Positions 60,188-64,000 of a DNA stretch of 64,000 nucleotides are shown in pieces. The stretch is from Streptomyces sp. NBC_01446 (GTDB lineage Bacteria; Actinomycetota; Actinomycetes; Streptomycetales; Streptomycetaceae): the NCBI RefSeq assembly GCF_026340095.1, contig NZ_JAPEPO010000001.1:5728001-5792000 (forward strand), in the 5' to 3' direction. A program made the translations under genes and the position numbers. The notes below the pieces were generated by a model. The model was given only the letters and a program-made list of their open reading frames with translations. It had not been told where the DNA came from and did not search any database. Within the stretch, counting starts at the first letter, position 1, and each line of letters begins with the position of its first letter.

Positions 60188-61699
60188 ATGGCTTTCGCCA
60201 TGGCAACTCTCTCCCCTACCGCTCCGCGCACGGACGACGATCCGGCCCGCGCAGCACAGCACGGCGACCCGAAGGCGACGGCGGTCCGTCTGTGGTGGTG
60301 TCCGGCGATGGTCACGCTCGTCCTGGCGATGTACCGGATCGGCGAACCGCTGCTCGGCCGCGACGAGTTGACGAGCTGGGACATGTCCGGCCGCAGCGTC
60401 GGCCAGGTGCTGGCCACGGTGCAGCGGGTGGACGGGGTGCTGGGCACGTACTACCTGATCCTGCACGCCTGGACGAGCGTCTTCGGTGACTCGGCCCTCG
60501 CCCTGCGCATGCCCTCGGCGCTGGCCATGACCGGTGCCGCCTGCTGTGTCGCGCTGGTCGGGCGGCGGCTGTTCGGTCACCGCGCGGGACTGACCGCCGG
60601 TCTGCTGTTCGCCCTGATCCCGGGTGTGAGCCGCTTCGCCCACGAGGCCCGCCCCTATGCCCTGGTGATGCTGGCCGTGATCCTGTCCGCGCTGCTGCTG
60701 CTGAGGGCCCTGGACCGTCCCGGCAACCCGTGGCGATGGGCGGGTTACGCGCTCGCCCTGACGGCCGTCGGACTGTTCCACTTGATCGCGTTGACGTGCC
60801 TGATCGGGCATCTGGTCCTGGTGGCCATGCGGGCCCGGCGCGAGCGCCGGACCTGGCTCGGCTTCGGCTGCGCGGTCCTGGGCGGCGTCGTCTGGCTGGT
60901 CCCGGTCGTGGTGCTGGGCAGGGCGCAGACCGCACGGCAGATCTGGTGGATCACCAAGCCGGGGGCGTGGAGCCTGATCGACATCTGGTCCCAGCTGTTC
61001 TACTCCGGCCTGTGCGCGGGGACGGTGCTCCTGCTGGCCCTCGTCGCCTGCCAGGCACGCCGCGACGCCGTCGTCTTCTGCACCGTGTCGGCCGTCGCGC
61101 CCGTCCTGGTGATCTGGGCGGTGTCCCACGGACACATCTCGTACTTCTACTTCCGCTACATGCTGTTCACCCTGCCGGCGCTCGCGATGCTGGCCGGGGC
61201 CGGGCTTGCCGCCGGGGCACGGTCCCGGCGGGTGATCGCGGCGGTCCTCGCTGTCCTCACCCTGCTCACGCTCTCGGACCAGAAATCCATGCGCGAGCCG
61301 CTCGCGCACTACTGGTCGGGCGGCCCCGACTTCGCCGCGGCCGCACGAACCATCCAGCAGGGCTACGCCTCCGGCGACGCGATCGTCTACAACCGGGTCC
61401 AGGAGGAGGCACTCTCGCTGGGCGTCAGCTACTACCTTCCCCGCGACCTGAAGCTGCGCGACGTCTTCCTCTCCGAGTCACCGATCCGGCGCGACGACCT
61501 GGCGGCGACCGAGTGCCCCGAGCCGGCCCGGTGCCTGCGGGGCGAGAAGCGGATCTGGGTGGTGGTGGAGGGGAACGCGCCGGATCCGCTGCAAGGGCTG
61601 CCCCTCACCCAGGCGGCGGCGCTGCAGGCCCACTACAAGGTGTCCGGAGAAGCGCGCCCCACCGGCCTCACGGTGTCCCTGCTGGTCCGCACCAGCTAG
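60188..61699 (+). CDS. Glycosyltransferase family 39-like (ArnT/PMT-type) membrane protein
   Basis: Polytopic membrane protein of 503 residues with about ten helices. The N-terminal loop PLLGRDELTSWDM carries the acidic D-E motif of GT-C enzymes that use lipid-linked sugars. The helix pattern FALIPGVSRFAHEARPYALVMLAVI is the Q/E-A-R-P-Y pattern of the GT39/PMT_2 family. A C-terminal soluble part (about 380-503) follows. It would transfer a sugar from polyprenyl phosphate to a lipid or surface molecule outside the cell. ATG 60188 or 60200 are possible; neither has a ribosome site. It lies inside the segment bounded by the glnA2 direct repeats. Confidence 0.85.
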   Translation: MAFAMATLSPTAPRTDDDPARAAQHGDPKATAVRLWWCPAMVTLVLAMYRIGEPLLGRDELTSWDMSGRSVGQVLATVQRVDGVLGTYYLILHAWTSVFGDSALALRMPSALAMTGAACCVALVGRRLFGHRAGLTAGLLFALIPGVSRFAHEARPYALVMLAVILSALLLLRALDRPGNPWRWAGYALALTAVGLFHLIALTCLIGHLVLVAMRARRERRTWLGFGCAVLGGVVWLVPVVVLGRAQTARQIWWITKPGAWSLIDIWSQLFYSGLCAGTVLLLALVACQARRDAVVFCTVSAVAPVLVIWAVSHGHISYFYFRYMLFTLPALAMLAGAGLAAGARSRRVIAAVLAVLTLLTLSDQKSMREPLAHYWSGGPDFAAAARTIQQGYASGDAIVYNRVQEEALSLGVSYYLPRDLKLRDVFLSESPIRRDDLAATECPEPARCLRGEKRIWVVVEGNAPDPLQGLPLTQAAALQAHYKVSGEARPTGLTVSLLVRTS

Positions 61700-61825
61700 C
61701 CGCCCGCTTTCATGAGGCGGGGCTGTCCGACGGGTGGTCGCCCCAAGATGCGAAGCGGCCTTTGAGCCGGCCCGTCCACCCACCACCCTCCCCAGCTTCC
61801 CTCCCGTCCGCCGTCGACCCACAAG
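61700..61825. other. Spacer between glycosyltransferase and right repeat
   Basis: 126 bases without a gene. A weak inverted pair around the glycosyltransferase stop (CCGCCCGCTTTCATGAGGCG) could be its terminator. The rest is C-rich. Confidence 0.4.
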
Positions 61826-61846
61826 GAACCTGCCGGTGCTGTAAGG
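61826..61846 (+). repeat. Right copy of glnA2 3'-end direct repeat
   Basis: A perfect 21-base copy of 59736-59756, including the TAA stop of glnA2. Eight bases later a strong terminator follows, as would be expected directly behind a real glnA2 gene. It therefore looks like the original end of glnA2. Confidence 0.9.
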
Positions 61847-61854
61847 CACTTGGA

Positions 61855-61886
61855 GGGGCGGGGCGCGTGGCGCGTCCCGCCCCTTT
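61855..61886 (+). terminator. Strong terminator, probably the original glnA2 terminator
   Basis: GGGGCGGG-G-CGCG, loop TGG, CGCG-T-CCCGCCCC then TTT. A 12-base-pair stem with one G-T pair and a short T-run, 12 bases after the TAA in the right repeat copy. Confidence 0.85.
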
Positions 61887-61936
61887 GGCGTTCCGCCGGT
61901 CGCTACCGTGGTCGGGAAGCGAGAAGGGAGCGCGTC

Positions 61937-62185
61937 ATGGCCGAGCCGCTCAAGACCCTCGTCGACGGGGTCGAGGTCGAGGTGCCCAACAGCATCCCCG
62001 CCATCCGCGACGCCCTGCCGGAGCACCGGCGCGACGAGTTCGACCGGGAGATCAACGCGGCCGGGGTGCACGAGATCCACGCCGTGATGCGGCACTGGAT
62101 GCTGGAGGCCGTGCCCGACCCGGCCGCCGACGCCATCATGGACCGGCTCGCCCGCGAGGAAGCGGAGAGGGCCGGAGCCGCGTGA
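61937..62185 (+). CDS. Small helical protein, possible antitoxin
   Basis: 82 residues, acidic and mostly helical: IPAIRDALPEHRRDEFDREI and HAVMRHWMLEAVPDPAADAI with AGVHEI between them, ending in AEERAEE-like charge (REEAERAGAA). AAGGGAG precedes ATG 61937. Its stop overlaps the GTG of the next gene by 4 bases (GTGA), the compact layout of type II toxin-antitoxin operons with the antitoxin first. No clear DNA-binding motif is seen, and the family is not one I can name. Confidence 0.72.
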   Translation: MAEPLKTLVDGVEVEVPNSIPAIRDALPEHRRDEFDREINAAGVHEIHAVMRHWMLEAVPDPAADAIMDRLAREEAERAGAA

Positions 62186-62442
62186 GTCACCGTCATCGCC
62201 GTCGCCACCGCATCTCGTACGCGCCGCCCGCCGACGACACCCTCGCGAAGATGGCGGGACCCGTGCCGTTCAGGGCGGAGCTGGAACGCACCCTCGGCGT
62301 CGACCCGTACGGGCACGGGTCCCTCCCCATCGGCAGATGGGCGGACCGCAGGGAGGCGACCGTGCGCGGCGTCATCGTCCGGTACTACGTGTCCGGGTCG
62401 ATCCTGGTCGTGACGGTGGTGCGGCTGATCCCGGAGCCATGA
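62182..62442 (+). CDS. Small basic protein, possible RelE/ParE-like toxin
   Basis: 86 residues, GTG start. A basic N terminus (SHRHRRRHRISYAPP), a helix (DDTLAKMAGPVPFRAELERTL) and a C-terminal beta run (RREATVRGVIVRYYVSGSILVVTVVRLIPEP). The last part, with repeated R-x-x-x-V-x-G-x-x-V-R-Y and V-V-x-V-V-R-L, resembles the sheet of RelE/ParE toxins. The pairing with the upstream small acidic protein supports this, but the similarity is only by eye. It converges with the VOC gene, 6 bases apart. Confidence 0.72.
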   Translation: MSHRHRRRHRISYAPPADDTLAKMAGPVPFRAELERTLGVDPYGHGSLPIGRWADRREATVRGVIVRYYVSGSILVVTVVRLIPEP

Positions 62443-62448
62443 GCCGGG

Positions 62449-62883
62449 TCAGCCCTGGTGCTGTTCGCTCAGTAGCTCGTGCAGCGGCTGCGTGGCGCGC
62501 TTGCGGTACTCCTGGATCGCCCAGCCGCTGCCGTCCGGGTCGGTGAAGTACATGAACGTGCCGCCGTCGTCCGGGGCGTACTGCTGGGGCTCCGACACGT
62601 CGAGGCCACGCGCCGTCAGCTCCGCGTGGGCCGCCTTGATGTCCGCGACCACGAGTTGCAGGCCGTGGTACGTGCCCGGCTGCGGGGTGCCCGTGGGGTT
62701 CGGGACGCCCTCGGCGAGCGTCACCGAACAGCCGGATCCGGGCGGGGTGAGCTGGACGATCCGGACGCCCGGCATCACCTCGCGGTCCACGTCCGCGCTG
62801 AAACCGACCTTGTTCGTGTAGAAGTCCTTCGCCCGGTCCAGGCCCGAGACGGGCAGCTGAATCACTTCCAGGGTCATGTCCAT
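62449..62883 (-). CDS. VOC family protein (glyoxalase/bleomycin resistance fold)
   Basis: 144 residues. VOC pattern: MTLEVIQLPVSGLDRAKDFYTNKVGFSADVDR, then VRIVQLTPPGSGCSVTLAEG, YHGLQLVVADIKAAHAELTARGLDVSEP and FMYFTDPDGSGWAIQEYRK. The expected metal residues of glyoxalase I are partly present (H in YHGL, E in IQEY), so it may bind a metal and act as a dioxygenase, isomerase or binding protein. ATG 62883 or 62877 are both possible. Confidence 0.9.
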   Translation of the reverse strand: MDMTLEVIQLPVSGLDRAKDFYTNKVGFSADVDREVMPGVRIVQLTPPGSGCSVTLAEGVPNPTGTPQPGTYHGLQLVVADIKAAHAELTARGLDVSEPQQYAPDDGGTFMYFTDPDGSGWAIQEYRKRATQPLHELLSEQHQG

Positions 62884-62948
62884 CGCCCCAGCCTCGCGGT
62901 TCGCGGGCCCGTCTGCCACCTGCATGCGCGGTTCCGGATCGCGGCCCG

Positions 62949-63980
62949 TCACAGGTACGCCGGTGACACCGCGGCCTTCGTGAGGCGGTGCGGAGCGCCT
63001 GTGCCGTCTGCCGGGACGGTGTAGAGGTCCGCGCCGTAGTCGCCCGGCAGCGCGTACGTGAGCGTGTGCGCGTCGCTCCAGACCGCCTGGTCGTCCACGC
63101 TGCGCGTCTCCGCCAGGGGCGTCTCGTGGAGCGTGCGCAGGTCGAGTACGTACAGCCGCCAAGGGGCGTCCGCCGAAAGGCCCTTCACGCGTTTCTTGTA
63201 CGCGATGCGGGTGCCGTCGGGGGAGAGGGACGGGCACTCGACGTTCTGGTGGACGGTGGTCAGCGTGCGGGTGCGCAGATCGCCCCGTACGAGGTAGGTC
63301 TTCCCGTGCGTCGCGAGCGTCGCGTAGAAGTGGCGGTCGTCCGCCGCGAACGTGATGCCCCAGAAGTTGATGTCCGCCGCGCGGTAGGTCCGGCCGTCCT
63401 TGACGACCCGGAAGTCCTCCAGCGTCGGCGTGAGGTGGCCCGTGCGGGTGTCCACGATCGCCGCCCGCGTCGAGAAGTTCGTGCCCGCGTAACTGTCGCC
63501 GCCCACGAACACCGTCCACGCCGCGTACCGCCCGCCCGGCGAGACGCGGGCGCGGGACGGGATGCCCGGCAGCGCGTAGTGGGCCTTCTCCCTGAGCCGC
63601 GCGTCCAGGACGCGCGCCGTGTACGTGTCCTGCATCGCGCCCCGTTCGGCCCGCAGGCAGACGGCCGTGCCCGAAGCGGCGTAGAAACGCAGGCACTTGA
63701 CACCCGACGCGGTGCGGGGCGCGTCCGGTCGGCCCGCCGGGACCGTGGTGAGCTCGTCCCGGTGGGGACCCCACGCCATGTTGCGGAAGACGAGGTGGCG
63801 GGGAGCCCCGGTGGCCCCGGCCGGCAGGGTCACCCGGCCCGCCGTGACCATCGGGCCGCCCGCGTGCGCCTCGTTCCTGCGGTCGGCGCGCGCCGCAGCG
63901 TGCCAGACCGAGGCGGTCGCGACGGCCGCCAGGGCGATGACCGTGGCGACGAGGACGAGCAGCCTGTTACGTGTCGTCAT
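62949..63980 (-). CDS. TolB-like beta-propeller protein, membrane-anchored
   Basis: 343 residues. N-terminal membrane segment NRLLVLVATVIALAAVATASVW, then an extracytoplasmic beta-propeller with TolB/WD40-like repeats: RARVSPGGRYAAWTVF, NFWGITFAADDRHFYATLA, VECPSLSPDGTRIAYKKRV and DDQAVWSDAHTLTYALPG. The pattern S-P-D-G-x-x-I-A-Y is typical of the TolB/PD40 family. No catalytic domain follows, so it is likely a binding or scaffold protein. The gene is complete; 20 bases remain to the window end. Confidence 0.82.
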   Translation of the reverse strand: MTTRNRLLVLVATVIALAAVATASVWHAAARADRRNEAHAGGPMVTAGRVTLPAGATGAPRHLVFRNMAWGPHRDELTTVPAGRPDAPRTASGVKCLRFYAASGTAVCLRAERGAMQDTYTARVLDARLREKAHYALPGIPSRARVSPGGRYAAWTVFVGGDSYAGTNFSTRAAIVDTRTGHLTPTLEDFRVVKDGRTYRAADINFWGITFAADDRHFYATLATHGKTYLVRGDLRTRTLTTVHQNVECPSLSPDGTRIAYKKRVKGLSADAPWRLYVLDLRTLHETPLAETRSVDDQAVWSDAHTLTYALPGDYGADLYTVPADGTGAPHRLTKAAVSPAYL

Positions 63981-64000
63981 GCGGGTACTACCTCCGCGGG

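Noticed and set aside
1..64000. CRISPR arrays, tRNA or rRNA genes, transposases, integrases, phage genes
   Set aside because: None was recognised on either strand.

Overview
The window looks like an internal piece of a Streptomyces chromosome. It is very GC-rich with strong third-position GC bias, uses many GTG starts, carries Tat and lipobox signals on exported proteins, and contains family members typical of streptomycetes (DUF6243, DUF8094, BTAD/AfsR-type regulator, glnA2, EfeUOB, F420 reductase). No rRNA, tRNA, CRISPR array, integrase or transposase was seen.

Layout. 1-4.2 kb: the end of an Mce/MlaFED-type lipid ABC transporter operon (ATPase, two permeases, a truncated MCE protein), preceded by an ECF sigma factor with its own membrane segment and Pro-rich tail. 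4.4-11.1 kb: mixed small metabolic genes, mostly on the minus strand, including an internally deleted P-loop kinase remnant behind a MazG-like gene. 11.2-19 kb: PhoD phosphatase, a repeat-rich intergenic stretch, Gfo/Idh oxidoreductase, a Bcr/CflA efflux pump translationally coupled to a serine hydrolase, Rsm22-like methyltransferase, dimethylargininase-like enzyme. 19-21.6 kb: a TetR gene with three palindromic operators, a glycerophosphodiesterase and a prim-pol-like protein. 21.6-27.6 kb: iron acquisition (EfeO-EfeB-EfeU) and heme oxygenase, each with an upstream DmdR/IdeR-like iron box. 27.6-46.2 kb: housekeeping and regulatory genes (map, npdG, site-2 protease, a large BTAD-NB-ARC regulator facing a DrrAB-like exporter, panB, two MFS pumps, a TetR, nadE).

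46.5-54.6 kb is a carbohydrate uptake locus: LplB/LplC-type permeases, a Tat lipoprotein binding protein, a LacI regulator, a divergent 2-hydroxyacid dehydrogenase and a secreted beta-helix protein. They are tied together by four GTAACCG-type boxes. 54.6-58.1 kb: a secreted S53 protease and a DUF3105-DUF305 pair. 58.4-62.4 kb: glnA2, a glycosyltransferase cassette bounded by a duplication of the glnA2 3' end, and a toxin-antitoxin-like gene pair. 62.4-64 kb: a VOC protein and a TolB-like propeller.

The most unusual structures are: (1) a composite repeat (92-base core with 10-base terminal inverted repeats plus 49-base tandem units) present twice in inverted orientation at about 28.8-29.1 and 46.2-46.5 kb; (2) a 21-base perfect direct repeat of the glnA2 3' end flanking about 2.1 kb that holds a membrane glycosyltransferase, which appears to have split glnA2 from its own terminator; (3) the LacI-box-linked polysaccharide locus; (4) the membrane-tethered sigma factor next to the Mce operon. 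All functional calls come from reading motifs by eye; no database search was run.
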